Shown here: positions 50,203-59,100 of the stretch, piece after piece
Numbering within the stretch: position 1 is the stretch's first letter
Layout of the letters: each line of letters starts with the position of its first letter
Source of the DNA: a virus
Direction: 5' to 3' (one strand)
Virus record (IMG/VR): IMGVR_UViG_3300042465_003746
Location: 1 to 64,000 of that record
Length of the DNA stretch: 64,000 nucleotides
Made by a program: the position numbers and the translations under genes
Notes under the pieces: model-generated
Database searches by the model: none
Seen by the model: the letters and a program-made list of their open reading frames with translations, nothing else
What the model was told of the DNA's origin: nothing

Positions 50203-51714
50203 ATGGCTCAATTACTTCCATTACAACGGTATGAAGCTAAAGACTACAATGGTTTGGTTACTGATAACCACTTCCATTCTTTGTATCAACAAAAACCTCA
50301 GTTGATTAGTAATGTGATTAAACAAATCTACAAAACTAACCTACAAGGTAAATTACGTGAATTCGTAGATCGTTTTCCTGTTAAAGAAGTAGAACAAGAA
50401 AATGGTTTCTACAACTGGATGTTGCAAGGACAACATGATAAAAATCTTCCTCTAGTAGATGCTGAAACTATTGACGGACGTACTATCTCTGCAGGGACTT
50501 TCCCAGCAAACGTTGGTGCTAACGGAGAACGTTTCTATTTAGTATTTGACGAGCCTTTGTTCGAAGAAACTAACGTATTACGTGGAGAAGTTGATGATTA
50601 TCATTTGTTGGTTAAGAAATCGATGGACGCAGGTTCTCGTTACAAAGTTGAAGTTGAATTAGTAACTGATAACTCTAATAAGACTATTCCTTCTGAGGAA
50701 TTGACTATTGGTTCTCGTTGGTCTAAATTCTACTCTCTTTCTCCTTCTACATTATCTTACCAAGGTGCTAAGCCTTATTTCACTTCTCCTTGGAGAATGG
50801 AAAATCGTCCTTCTACATTACGTATGGAGTATGAAGTTGCAGGTAACACAATCAACAAAGGTAAGAACGAACCATTAGAGTTTGGATTCTCTTACAAAGG
50901 ACAACAAGAATCTATCTGGGTAAATTACCAAGATTTGGTAGCTCACCACCAGTGTGAAGAAATGTTTGCTCGTATGTTGATGTACGGTAAGAAAAACTGG
51001 ACAGCTGACCACAAATATTTGAACAAAGATGACAAAACGAAATATGCTATCGAATCAGGTGCAGGTTTCTTTGAGCAAATTGCTCCATCTAACGTTCACT
51101 ACTACAACTCTTATGACCTTGATTGGCATTTAGAATTGTTATTAGATATGGGTGTTGGTAAAATTGAAAGAGGTAAGCGTGTAATTCACTTGTTAACAGG
51201 AGAATTTGGTGCTATTGAAATCTCTAAGCAAATCCAAGCTAAATCTGGAACAGGTAAGTTTACTGTAATCTCTGACAAATTCTTAATGTCTAATACAGAC
51301 GCTGGGAACCTAGGTGGTAAAAACACTAAAGGATTGATGGAGCCACAGTGGAACGTGTACGAATGGTACAATGGTGTTGTTATCAAAGTTGAAATCGTTG
51401 ATTTCTTCGATGATGATGTATACTTCCCACAACGTCACCCAGATGGAAAAGGTATCGTAGAATCTCACAGAATCCTTGCTTTGGATTATGGAGACAATGC
51501 AGGTATCTACCGTGTTAAACCAAAAGGAGTTCCTGATTATAATTGGGCTTATATCCCAGGTATGAGAGACCCGTTCTCTCCAGCAGGAAAAGGTTCACCT
51601 AAAATGGTTGCATCACGTGTTGACGGTTATGAAGTACATTTCCAGAAATGGGGTGGATTAATGATTGAAGACCCTACAAAAGTAGTTGACCTACGTCTTT
51701 CAGTAGAAAGATAA
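50203..51714 (+). CDS. Major capsid protein
   Basis: In this 503-residue protein the order portal, scaffold-like, this protein is the crAss-like head module. The product is a soluble alpha/beta protein, and codon choice differs from neighbours (more CGT, GTT, TTG and AAC), which fits very high expression. An intrinsic terminator follows. Confidence 0.88.
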   Translation: MAQLLPLQRYEAKDYNGLVTDNHFHSLYQQKPQLISNVIKQIYKTNLQGKLREFVDRFPVKEVEQENGFYNWMLQGQHDKNLPLVDAETIDGRTISAGTFPANVGANGERFYLVFDEPLFEETNVLRGEVDDYHLLVKKSMDAGSRYKVEVELVTDNSNKTIPSEELTIGSRWSKFYSLSPSTLSYQGAKPYFTSPWRMENRPSTLRMEYEVAGNTINKGKNEPLEFGFSYKGQQESIWVNYQDLVAHHQCEEMFARMLMYGKKNWTADHKYLNKDDKTKYAIESGAGFFEQIAPSNVHYYNSYDLDWHLELLLDMGVGKIERGKRVIHLLTGEFGAIEISKQIQAKSGTGKFTVISDKFLMSNTDAGNLGGKNTKGLMEPQWNVYEWYNGVVIKVEIVDFFDDDVYFPQRHPDGKGIVESHRILALDYGDNAGIYRVKPKGVPDYNWAYIPGMRDPFSPAGKGSPKMVASRVDGYEVHFQKWGGLMIEDPTKVVDLRLSVER

Positions 51715-51730
51715 CCTACTATACAAAATG

Positions 51731-51767
51731 ATCCCCTCGGAGTTGAACGCCTCGAGGGGACATTTTT
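51731..51767 (+). terminator. Terminator after the major capsid gene
   Basis: CCCCTCG (51733-51739) pairs with CGAGGGG (51753-51759), followed by ACATTTTTAAT. Confidence 0.88.
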
Positions 51768-51797
51768 AATAAAGAGAATTAACAAACGACAGCAATA

Positions 51798-52736
51798 ATG
51801 GAGACAGCAGAAAAAGAAAAAGTAGTTTTCGGTACATTTTTACAAGATAGAATTGTAGCCGTAAAGCCAGTAGAATCAGGGGGTAAATGGAGTACCTTAT
51901 TAGTTGCAAATCAGGATAACAAAAAAGATCCTTTTTTATACAACAAAGCAAAACGAAGCTACCAAGTTCCACTTAACAGTGAGCAAAGAGGCGGAGGAGT
52001 AAAAGTAGTTCTAGACGATCAAAAGAGAGTTAGAATTCAAAAATACATGGAGTCCTTTCCTAATGGAATGACTCAAAAAGAGTTCTTTGAAAAAGAATTA
52101 GGAGTAGATTTAAACCCTACACTTAAAGCAGAAGATAACTTCTGGAGAACAGATAGAAGAGGTAGAGTAGTATTAACTAAAGAAGGTACTACATTAAATC
52201 TTAATCATTCTCTAGATATGTTAAAGTATCTTATATTATTAGCTAATAAGATGTTAGTATCTCCTTCTTATGATGAAAGAGTATTAAAAGCAACTTACGA
52301 GTTTATGATTGTAGATGAGAGCAAAGTAACAGTTAAGAAATTGGCCGAAGCTAGCGTTAAAGCTAATGCATACATTAAGTTTGCAGAAGTTACTAATAGC
52401 AAGAAATCAACCATTGGATTTATCAAATCTCTTGGAAGAACTATACCTGCAACTGCTACAGAAGATTGGTTGAAAAACGAAGTATTAAATATTGTGGATA
52501 GTAATCCTGAATATTTCTTAGAGATTGTTAATCACCCACAATACAATGAAAGAATTTTTGTACAAGAATCAGTAGAAGCTGGTGCAATTATCCGTAAAGG
52601 AGAAAAGAGATATACTCTTGATAATGGTTCAGAATTAGGTGACCTTACAGATGTTGTAAATTACTTATTAAACCCTGACAATCAAGAAGTAAAAATGAGA
52701 ATAAAAGGAAAAATTGATTTAGCAAAACGTAACTAA
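51798..52736 (+). CDS. Conserved head-module protein
   Basis: This 312-residue protein has a long helical C-terminal half. It lies directly after the capsid gene, where crAss-like phages keep a conserved virion gene. It is likely a structural or assembly protein; no family motif is seen. Confidence 0.72.
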   Translation: METAEKEKVVFGTFLQDRIVAVKPVESGGKWSTLLVANQDNKKDPFLYNKAKRSYQVPLNSEQRGGGVKVVLDDQKRVRIQKYMESFPNGMTQKEFFEKELGVDLNPTLKAEDNFWRTDRRGRVVLTKEGTTLNLNHSLDMLKYLILLANKMLVSPSYDERVLKATYEFMIVDESKVTVKKLAEASVKANAYIKFAEVTNSKKSTIGFIKSLGRTIPATATEDWLKNEVLNIVDSNPEYFLEIVNHPQYNERIFVQESVEAGAIIRKGEKRYTLDNGSELGDLTDVVNYLLNPDNQEVKMRIKGKIDLAKRN

Positions 52737-52738
52737 TT

Positions 52739-53503
52739 ATGACTGCAAACCAAATGGCCGATGCATTAGAATTAAAACTAGACAGAAGTGATAGTTTTGG
52801 TTCTCCTGGATATGAAGATTTTGAATTATCTTCTGTCTTAAGTGAGGCTAATGAATTGTATGTTAAAAAGTACTTTGATGAATTAAACAACAGAAAGGGT
52901 AAAGGCTTTCAAGAAACAGAGATTAGGGACCAAGGTTTGGGAGCGTTAATAAAAGACGCTCCTTCTCTAATTCCTTCAACTTCACAAGTCGGTATAATAG
53001 TTAATACCGATGTAGTAGGAAAGTTCTTTGACTTACCACGTGACCACATGTATACTATTTACGAAGAATGTATAATAGATAAAACAACATGTGGAACAAC
53101 AAGTAATATAGTAGCTTATGTTATACCAATAGCTCATACAGAAATGCAGAGATTTAGTTGGAGTAAATATAAGAAACCTTTTTATAGAATTTCAGGGGAC
53201 TCAAGAGTATGGAGATCTGAATTTTCTAGACAAGTAACAGGAATTAACCCAGCAACACCTGCAACTGCAAAAAGACACGAAATGTTTACAGACGGTACTT
53301 TTAACATTAACACTTATCATATGCGTTATGTTAAAAATCCTGAAGCAATTGTAGTAGACAGAGATACTCCTGCTAATCAACGTAACTGCGAGTTAGATAA
53401 TTCTACTCACATAGTTATAATAGACATAGCAATGAGTTTAATGTCTGATAGAATAAGAGAACAAAGAATGCAAAACATAGAGCAATTTAAAGAGCTCGAA
53501 TAA
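52739..53503 (+). CDS. Head-tail connector candidate
   Basis: In this 254-residue protein the N-terminal part (MTANQMADALELKLDR...LSSVLSEANELYVKKYF) and position fit a neck or connector component of the crAss-like head module. A LMSDRIREQRMQNIEQF helix ends it. Confidence 0.7.
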   Translation: MTANQMADALELKLDRSDSFGSPGYEDFELSSVLSEANELYVKKYFDELNNRKGKGFQETEIRDQGLGALIKDAPSLIPSTSQVGIIVNTDVVGKFFDLPRDHMYTIYEECIIDKTTCGTTSNIVAYVIPIAHTEMQRFSWSKYKKPFYRISGDSRVWRSEFSRQVTGINPATPATAKRHEMFTDGTFNINTYHMRYVKNPEAIVVDRDTPANQRNCELDNSTHIVIIDIAMSLMSDRIREQRMQNIEQFKELE

Positions 53504-53534
53504 ATAATAATTATTAATTATAAAACAAACAGAA

Positions 53535-54872
53535 ATGTTAAGAAAAGCAAACAACGTATTCAGCGTTTTACTGAATGATGCTTCTAAGTTAACTTCAGCT
53601 TTGCCAGCAACAACTGCAGGGGTAGTTGTAACTGATGCAAATCTTGAAGCAGGTGCTATTGTTGTAACTGATTTAGGGCTACAAAGATTAAGTGCTGCAG
53701 AATATACTGCATTAGCAAATGGTGACCAATTTCTTGTAGTGCAAGGAAAAGGTGTTGGACAGCCTCTTATGAAGTCTCCAGTATTAACTAAAGGTAAGAT
53801 CAAATTGACTGCAGCTCGTTTTAAAGCAGCTGTTCAACAAGTTACTACAATTGGTTATAATGGAACAACAGGAGCTCTTCCTGTAGCTAATTCAACTGAT
53901 TTCTGGATCAAAATCCGTAAGCGTGATAATGATGCAGCTAACCGTTCTCAACCAATGAGTTTATTTGCAGGACCTGTTCGTACAGACCTTACAGGTACTC
54001 AAGCAGAACTTGCTACTTTACTTGTAACTAGTGGAGCAAGAAACTTTAAAGATGAGCCTGCAAATGGTTATCTAAAATTTGAAATGATTTGTGATAATGC
54101 AGGCGCAGCTTCTACAGCAGCTTCAGGAACTATCACTTTTACTAATGGTTCTAGAGTTATTACAACTTCTGGAGTTACTCCAGCAACTGATTACCCAATA
54201 GGGTCATTTATTAGAATTGGAACTACAGTAACTTCTCCAGTATACAAAGTAGCAGCTGTTAGCAATGCTTTGCAGACAATTACTTTAACATCTGCTTATA
54301 CAGGAACAACAGGTACTTTAACTGTTACTAACCATCAATTTATAACTGCAGTTTTAGCAGCAGCAGCTAATTTTGGAATTACTATAACAGGTAAAGCAGC
54401 TCCATTTAATGTTAATACATTCCGTGATTATTATGCTAACCGTTTTACTGCAACTTTCTCTGATTCTAGTACTTTAAATACACCTACAATGGGAGCTCGT
54501 AATGGTAATGGAGTATGGCAACAAGTTGCTATGGACGAGTACATGAACTATGGTTTTGAAGGTCAAAATAATCAGTTGGCTACTCCAGCATTAAATCGTG
54601 ATCAAGTAGTTAAAATCCCTGGTGTAGGAACTGCAACAGCATTAACTTCTAAATATTGCGCTTTAAACATTGCTTGGGAAGAATCTCTTTCAGGACTTGT
54701 TTCTATGGCAGGTGGAAAAGGTAATGTAGTAGTTTACATTAATCTTACAGATAGTTCAGGTTTAGGAAAAATTTCTACTCCAACAACTACTACAGGAAAT
54801 GAATTCATCACAGTATTTGGAGGTCCTACTGCTTTTGGCGTAGCTGCCCTTACAGATTTGGATGAAATTTAA
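53535..54872 (+). CDS. Abundant structural protein with Ig-like insert
   Basis: In this 445-residue protein residues about 190-265 (GTITFTNGSRVITTSG...TLTSAYTG) look like an Ig-like or similar beta-sandwich insert. Alanine-, threonine- and glycine-rich composition and a strong terminator suggest a plentiful virion protein, such as a capsid auxiliary or tail protein. Exact role not fixed. Confidence 0.75.
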   Translation: MLRKANNVFSVLLNDASKLTSALPATTAGVVVTDANLEAGAIVVTDLGLQRLSAAEYTALANGDQFLVVQGKGVGQPLMKSPVLTKGKIKLTAARFKAAVQQVTTIGYNGTTGALPVANSTDFWIKIRKRDNDAANRSQPMSLFAGPVRTDLTGTQAELATLLVTSGARNFKDEPANGYLKFEMICDNAGAASTAASGTITFTNGSRVITTSGVTPATDYPIGSFIRIGTTVTSPVYKVAAVSNALQTITLTSAYTGTTGTLTVTNHQFITAVLAAAANFGITITGKAAPFNVNTFRDYYANRFTATFSDSSTLNTPTMGARNGNGVWQQVAMDEYMNYGFEGQNNQLATPALNRDQVVKIPGVGTATALTSKYCALNIAWEESLSGLVSMAGGKGNVVVYINLTDSSGLGKISTPTTTTGNEFITVFGGPTAFGVAALTDLDEI

Positions 54873-54892
54873 TTTGTAATTCTCCAACCCTC

Positions 54893-54948
54893 AGTAGCCT
54901 GCCACACATTTGCTGTCAACAAAAGTGGTGGGCTACTATATTTTTTTT
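54893..54948 (+). terminator. Very strong intrinsic terminator
   Basis: A 13-bp stem (AGTAGCCTGCCAC with GTGGTGGGCTACT, two G-U pairs) with a long loop is followed by ATA and eight T. Confidence 0.93.
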
Positions 54949-54949
54949 G

Positions 54950-54957
54950 TATCTTTG
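54950..54957 (+). promoter_or_regulatory. TAnnTTTG promoter box
   Basis: TATCTTTG directly follows the terminator T-run and lies 20 bases before the ATG at 54978, so it restarts transcription for the tail-fibre genes. Confidence 0.6.
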
Positions 54958-54977
54958 ACAAACTTTAAATTACTTCT

Positions 54978-55790
54978 ATGTCTTTAGTTCCTAAAATATC
55001 TCTTACTTTAAGTAATAAATGTAACAAAGTAACCCTTAATGAGGAAACTAGTGCTTACTCTTTAACTAATACAGGAGGATGGGGAGGTCCTAATATAGAT
55101 ACTTCAGATATAGATGTAGCAACTGTAAATGTTTTTCCATTTACTTATAGTTCTTTAACTAACGCTGTAGGTCTAGGAGATATCTCAGGAGTTATATTTA
55201 CTGATACTACACATCTTTCAGGAATATTTACAGTAGGACAAACTTTAACGGGAATAGGAGTAACTCCAGGAACTGTTATTACAGCTTTACTAACAGGCAC
55301 AGGGGCTAACAATGGAGGTACTTATCAAGTAAGTATTTCACAAACAGTAACCACTACTCCAATCACAGGAGCTAGTGTTTTAGCACAATTTATATTAAAG
55401 AATTCTACTATTGATGTATACCCAAGTTTAACGCCAGCTCCTTTTATTGCTATATCAGAAGCTAATTGGGCACAGCCTGATGGTGTTTACCAAGTTATAT
55501 ATTCTGTAACATCAGGAGTAACTGAATATAAAAATGCTACACAACACGAACTATTCTTATGCAATCTATGTAATTGTAAAGATAGACTTGTTGTAGCTTT
55601 AATTGATGCATGTGATTCTATCACTGTAAAGAAATTAAAAGACCAAGTAGATCAAATGGAAATCTTTATCTACGGAATACAATCTGCATTTGCTTGCGGA
55701 GATTTTGATACTGCTGAAGCTATACTTACTGCAGCAACTACTTATTGTCAAACAATTGTCGACTGTGGCTGCGGCTGCGGAGGCTGCTAA
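54978..55790 (+). CDS. Tail/fibre protein with Cys-rich C-terminus
   Basis: In this 270-residue protein the N-terminus KISLTLSNKCNKVTLNEETS is of the type seen in tail proteins of crAss-like and Flavobacterium phages. A central Ig-like beta segment (about residues 70-135) follows, then LCNLCNCKDRL and the end CGCGCGGC. Ten or more cysteines are unusual for a phage fibre and may bind metal or form disulfides outside the cell. Confidence 0.72.
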   Translation: MSLVPKISLTLSNKCNKVTLNEETSAYSLTNTGGWGGPNIDTSDIDVATVNVFPFTYSSLTNAVGLGDISGVIFTDTTHLSGIFTVGQTLTGIGVTPGTVITALLTGTGANNGGTYQVSISQTVTTTPITGASVLAQFILKNSTIDVYPSLTPAPFIAISEANWAQPDGVYQVIYSVTSGVTEYKNATQHELFLCNLCNCKDRLVVALIDACDSITVKKLKDQVDQMEIFIYGIQSAFACGDFDTAEAILTAATTYCQTIVDCGCGCGGC

Positions 55791-55800
55791 TATAATTATT

Positions 55801-56301
55801 ATGTGCGGATGTAAAGACTGTCAAGGTATAACACTATTAAAAGGTACAGATGGAAACGGTATTGTTTCTATTACTGATAATGGTGATGGTACGTTAACTA
55901 TTTTATATACAGATGGCACTATATATATTACTCCTAATTTTACGGGACCTCAAGGAGAACAAGGTGTTCAAGGAATACAAGGTCCAGCGGGAGTTAATGC
56001 CTTTAAATTTACCCAGCAATTTACAATGGTTGAAGGTAGTTCAGTAACTATTGCAAGAAGTGCTTTAACAACTTGTGGAGTTATACCATTAGGTTGTTTA
56101 GGACGTAGTACAAGTGCTTCTTTGATGGATTTACATATACAAATATGGACATCAAATGCAGAAGTGGTTACTACTACTTGGGCTAGAGAAGATGTTAATA
56201 ATACTTTTTCTATAACAATTAACGATGTAACAGGATTAATTACTATTACTAGAGTAGTAGGAAGTATAGACTTATATGTACGAGTAGTAATATTAGCTTA
56301 A
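55801..56301 (+). CDS. Collagen-like tail-fibre/receptor-binding candidate, copy 1
   Basis: Started at ATG 55801 (MCGCKDCQGITLLKG) the product has 166 residues; a longer out-of-context frame begins at 55690. After an N-terminal DGNGIVSIT module comes a short collagen-like repeat GPQGEQGVQGIQGPAG, then a beta-rich head. The N-terminus matches copy 2, so it probably attaches both to the same site on the virion. Confidence 0.75.
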   Translation: MCGCKDCQGITLLKGTDGNGIVSITDNGDGTLTILYTDGTIYITPNFTGPQGEQGVQGIQGPAGVNAFKFTQQFTMVEGSSVTIARSALTTCGVIPLGCLGRSTSASLMDLHIQIWTSNAEVVTTTWAREDVNNTFSITINDVTGLITITRVVGSIDLYVRVVILA

Positions 56302-56322
56302 TTAATATAAATAATTAAAAAT

Positions 56323-56934
56323 ATGTGTGGTTGTAAAAATTGTCAAGGTATTACTTTTTTAACAGGAATCGATGGAAGAGGAATAGTAAGTATTACTGCT
56401 CAAGAAGACGGTACTTTTATTTATTTATACACAGATGGTACAACATACACTAGTCCTGATTTAACGGGCCCAGCAGGTCCAGCAGGAGTAAGTAACTTTG
56501 TTTTGTTTAATGAAATGCCTATACAGTTTGATATTGAAATGCCAGGAGGATATCCTTTTATTTCAGGTACAACTTATTCGGTAGCTGCAGGAGTTTTACA
56601 AGAAGTAGCTCCTTTAACTTTAACAGTTATAGAAGCAGGTAATTATATTGTAAATGCAGAAGTAGTTTTTGATGCAGGAAGTCCTACTCCTAAATGGCTA
56701 GGATATGAAATTAGAGTAAATGGAATAGTAGTTCCTTTTACAACAAGATCAATTAGAATTACAGGAGGAACTCCTGCCGATGTTATAGGATCTTATTCAG
56801 TAAATGCAGAAATAGTAGGACTTTCTACAGGAGATACTATTTCATTTTGGGCAGCAAATATAGATGATAATCCTCCTCTAACTACTTTTGGTATTTTAAT
56901 ATTAGGTGGGTCAATGACTGCAAGAAGTTACTAA
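56323..56934 (+). CDS. Collagen-like tail-fibre/receptor-binding candidate, copy 2
   Basis: This 203-residue protein has the same start as copy 1 (MCGCKNCQGITFLTG), a minimal GPAGPAG repeat and a different C-terminal domain of about 130 residues that reads like a C1q/TNF-type jelly roll. Shared stem and divergent tip suggest alternative receptor binding. Confidence 0.75.
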   Translation: MCGCKNCQGITFLTGIDGRGIVSITAQEDGTFIYLYTDGTTYTSPDLTGPAGPAGVSNFVLFNEMPIQFDIEMPGGYPFISGTTYSVAAGVLQEVAPLTLTVIEAGNYIVNAEVVFDAGSPTPKWLGYEIRVNGIVVPFTTRSIRITGGTPADVIGSYSVNAEIVGLSTGDTISFWAANIDDNPPLTTFGILILGGSMTARSY

Positions 56935-56974
56935 AAACTATTTAAAAAAAATATAATATATAATATTAAAAAAA

Positions 56975-56982
56975 TAACTTTG
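56975..56982 (+). promoter_or_regulatory. TAnnTTTG promoter box
   Basis: TAACTTTG ends 5 bases before the ATG at 56988, predicting a leaderless or very short-leader transcript. Confidence 0.55.
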
Positions 56983-56987
56983 TATAA

Positions 56988-57590
56988 ATGGGATGTCCTA
57001 ACGAAATATTATTTGGATTTAGTATGCTGGGGAAACCTGATATTGTAATAGGACCTTATGCTATAACTCCTACGGGAACTTATAATGGACAATCTTTTTA
57101 TACTTGGTTTGATGTAGATGCAGGTGTTGATTTTATATTAAGATGGGATATTACAAATAATCGTTGGGAATTAGGTGTACCTAATTTACCTTATTCAGAT
57201 TTCGAACTTCAAGCTTATTTAGCTTACGATCTTTTTATAGAATGCCCATTAGACCCAACACAACCTTTTAAATGGGAAGTAGTAAGTGGAGAGTTATTTG
57301 ATTATAATACTTCTTTTGGAGACCCTATTCCTGTAGAAGGATTAACTCCTGAACAAGAATGTTATCCTATATTAGTTTGGAATACACAATGTGAGTTTGC
57401 CCAAGCAACTTTAAAGTATGTACAACAAATGCAGTTTGGAATATTTTGTTGTGAGACATTAGATAAATTAAAAAATAAATATAGAGCTCTAGAAATACTC
57501 AACTGTTATGATGTTAGAGATATTCCTAATAATACAACAGATTATAATGCTCTAACATATCAACAAATTAAAAACTTATTAAATAGTTAA
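56988..57590 (+). CDS. Tail-associated hypothetical protein
   Basis: This 200-residue protein is aromatic- and cysteine-containing (MGCPNEILFGFSM, CECxxx region ECYPILVWNTQCEF) with a helical C-terminus. It stands within the fibre genes. Function unknown. Confidence 0.62.
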   Translation: MGCPNEILFGFSMLGKPDIVIGPYAITPTGTYNGQSFYTWFDVDAGVDFILRWDITNNRWELGVPNLPYSDFELQAYLAYDLFIECPLDPTQPFKWEVVSGELFDYNTSFGDPIPVEGLTPEQECYPILVWNTQCEFAQATLKYVQQMQFGIFCCETLDKLKNKYRALEILNCYDVRDIPNNTTDYNALTYQQIKNLLNS

Positions 57591-57592
57591 TC

Positions 57593-58189
57593 ATGGAAAT
57601 TGAAAAAAAATTCACTAGAGAAGCTAATGCTGCAACAAGTACTACTGTAGATTTATTCGTAGATAAATCAACTAAAGAATTAAAATTCTTAGATTATTAT
57701 AAACAAGAAACTATTTTAGCTGAAAAAGCTATTTATAAAGTAGTTTCTGGATATATTACTCAAGAAGATGTTGTTCTCAATGGTGGGGAATTAATAGTAG
57801 GACATACATATTTTATTTCTGACTATATAGAAGGGGATGATTTTACTAACGTAGGAGCAGACTTAAATGAGGCAGGAATAACTTTTGTAGCTACAGGAAC
57901 ACTTCCAACAGATTGGACTAATAGTAGTAGCCTTATTGCTGCAGAAGAATCTTTACCTATTTTAACTATTTTTGAAAATACTTTAGGACCTATTGCTGCA
58001 GGTTGGGATCGAGGGGATTCTTATATTGCTAGTAATGAATTATTTACTAGAGATAAAACTTGGAAAACCCCCGATGTAGCTAACGGTGCTTATTTAAATT
58101 ACCACGGTTCTTCTAGAATTAATATTTATACTACTGTAGAGGGGATTCTAGGAAGAGGATGTTCTTTCGAAATTAGAGTTTACAATTAA
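57593..58189 (+). CDS. Tail-fibre-like protein
   Basis: In this 198-residue protein the segment LIVGHTYFISDYIEGDDFTNVGA is a motif frequent in phage tail and fibre proteins of Bacteroidota. The rest is beta-rich. It probably belongs to the receptor-binding apparatus. Confidence 0.62.
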   Translation: MEIEKKFTREANAATSTTVDLFVDKSTKELKFLDYYKQETILAEKAIYKVVSGYITQEDVVLNGGELIVGHTYFISDYIEGDDFTNVGADLNEAGITFVATGTLPTDWTNSSSLIAAEESLPILTIFENTLGPIAAGWDRGDSYIASNELFTRDKTWKTPDVANGAYLNYHGSSRINIYTTVEGILGRGCSFEIRVYN

Positions 58190-58201
58190 AAAATTTAAGT
58201 T

Positions 58202-58549
58202 ATGTCACAAAAACACGTAGCCATAGTCGGGCACAATAATACGCAAGCACAGGTAACTGGTCAAAATGAGTTACTTGTAAAAGTAAATAACATACCACCA
58301 GCAACAATGGTAGCAGCAGGAGTTGCTAAAACAACTACTATAGCTCGTCCTACAAATTCAGGAACAGTTGCTGCGGGAGCTAGTGCTGTTTCTATAGCTA
58401 ATGTAGGAGCAGCAAGTGGTACAGTAAAAACAATTACATTAAAAGCAGGAGAAACTGTTAACTTTGATGGAGGAGCAGTTAATAATACTTTAGATGCTAT
58501 TGCCTACAATGCAACAGGTACTGAGTTCTTAATTATAACTATTTTATAA
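58202..58549 (+). CDS. Small beta-rich tail protein
   Basis: This 115-residue protein is rich in Ala, Thr, Val and Gly, with an N-terminal VAIVGHNNTQAQVTG. Its stop overlaps the next ATG. Probably a fibre accessory. Confidence 0.58.
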   Translation: MSQKHVAIVGHNNTQAQVTGQNELLVKVNNIPPATMVAAGVAKTTTIARPTNSGTVAAGASAVSIANVGAASGTVKTITLKAGETVNFDGGAVNNTLDAIAYNATGTEFLIITIL

Positions 58550-59100
58550 TGTCTACGCATATAGACATATCCCCTAATTTAAGTGGCTTCGGTAGAGGAC
58601 TATTTGCTCAAACTGCATTAGGAACTGCAATTACTAATACTATTGTAGAAACATCTCTTGTAGGACCTGGTGTAGGCACAATGACAGTTCCTGCTAATAC
58701 ATTTAAAGTAGGAGATAGTTTTGTCGCTAAAATGTGTGGTAATTTATCGTGTGCAAATAATGAAACAATACATATTAGAATCAAATCTGATGGTCTTACT
58801 ATAGCAGATGCAGGTGTTTTTCAAATGAAAATAACAACTAATAAATTCTTTGAACTTACTTTAGATTTTACAGTTACTAAAATAGGTGTAGCAGGAGTTG
58901 CTGAGTTATTTACAAATGGTCAATATAGTTATAATCATAATGCTGCGGGAGAAATAGCTGGAAATAATTTTGCTTTAATTACTACTACTATATTTGATAC
59001 TACTGTATTAAATACTTTATCAATAACAGCTCAATGGGGATTAGAAAAAACAGCAAATAAAATTCAATCACAGAACTTTGTTCTACAAAAAGTATATTAA
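58549..59100 (+). CDS. Beta-rich tail protein
   Basis: This 183-residue protein has a pattern of alternating strands with many Thr and Ile residues. Its stop overlaps the start of the next fibre gene. It probably forms part of the fibre complex. Confidence 0.6.
   Translation: MSTHIDISPNLSGFGRGLFAQTALGTAITNTIVETSLVGPGVGTMTVPANTFKVGDSFVAKMCGNLSCANNETIHIRIKSDGLTIADAGVFQMKITTNKFFELTLDFTVTKIGVAGVAELFTNGQYSYNHNAAGEIAGNNFALITTTIFDTTVLNTLSITAQWGLEKTANKIQSQNFVLQKVY

Noticed and set aside
53438-53803. 121-residue minus-strand frame over structural genes
   Set aside because: It overlaps two plus-strand virion genes and has shadow-like composition.
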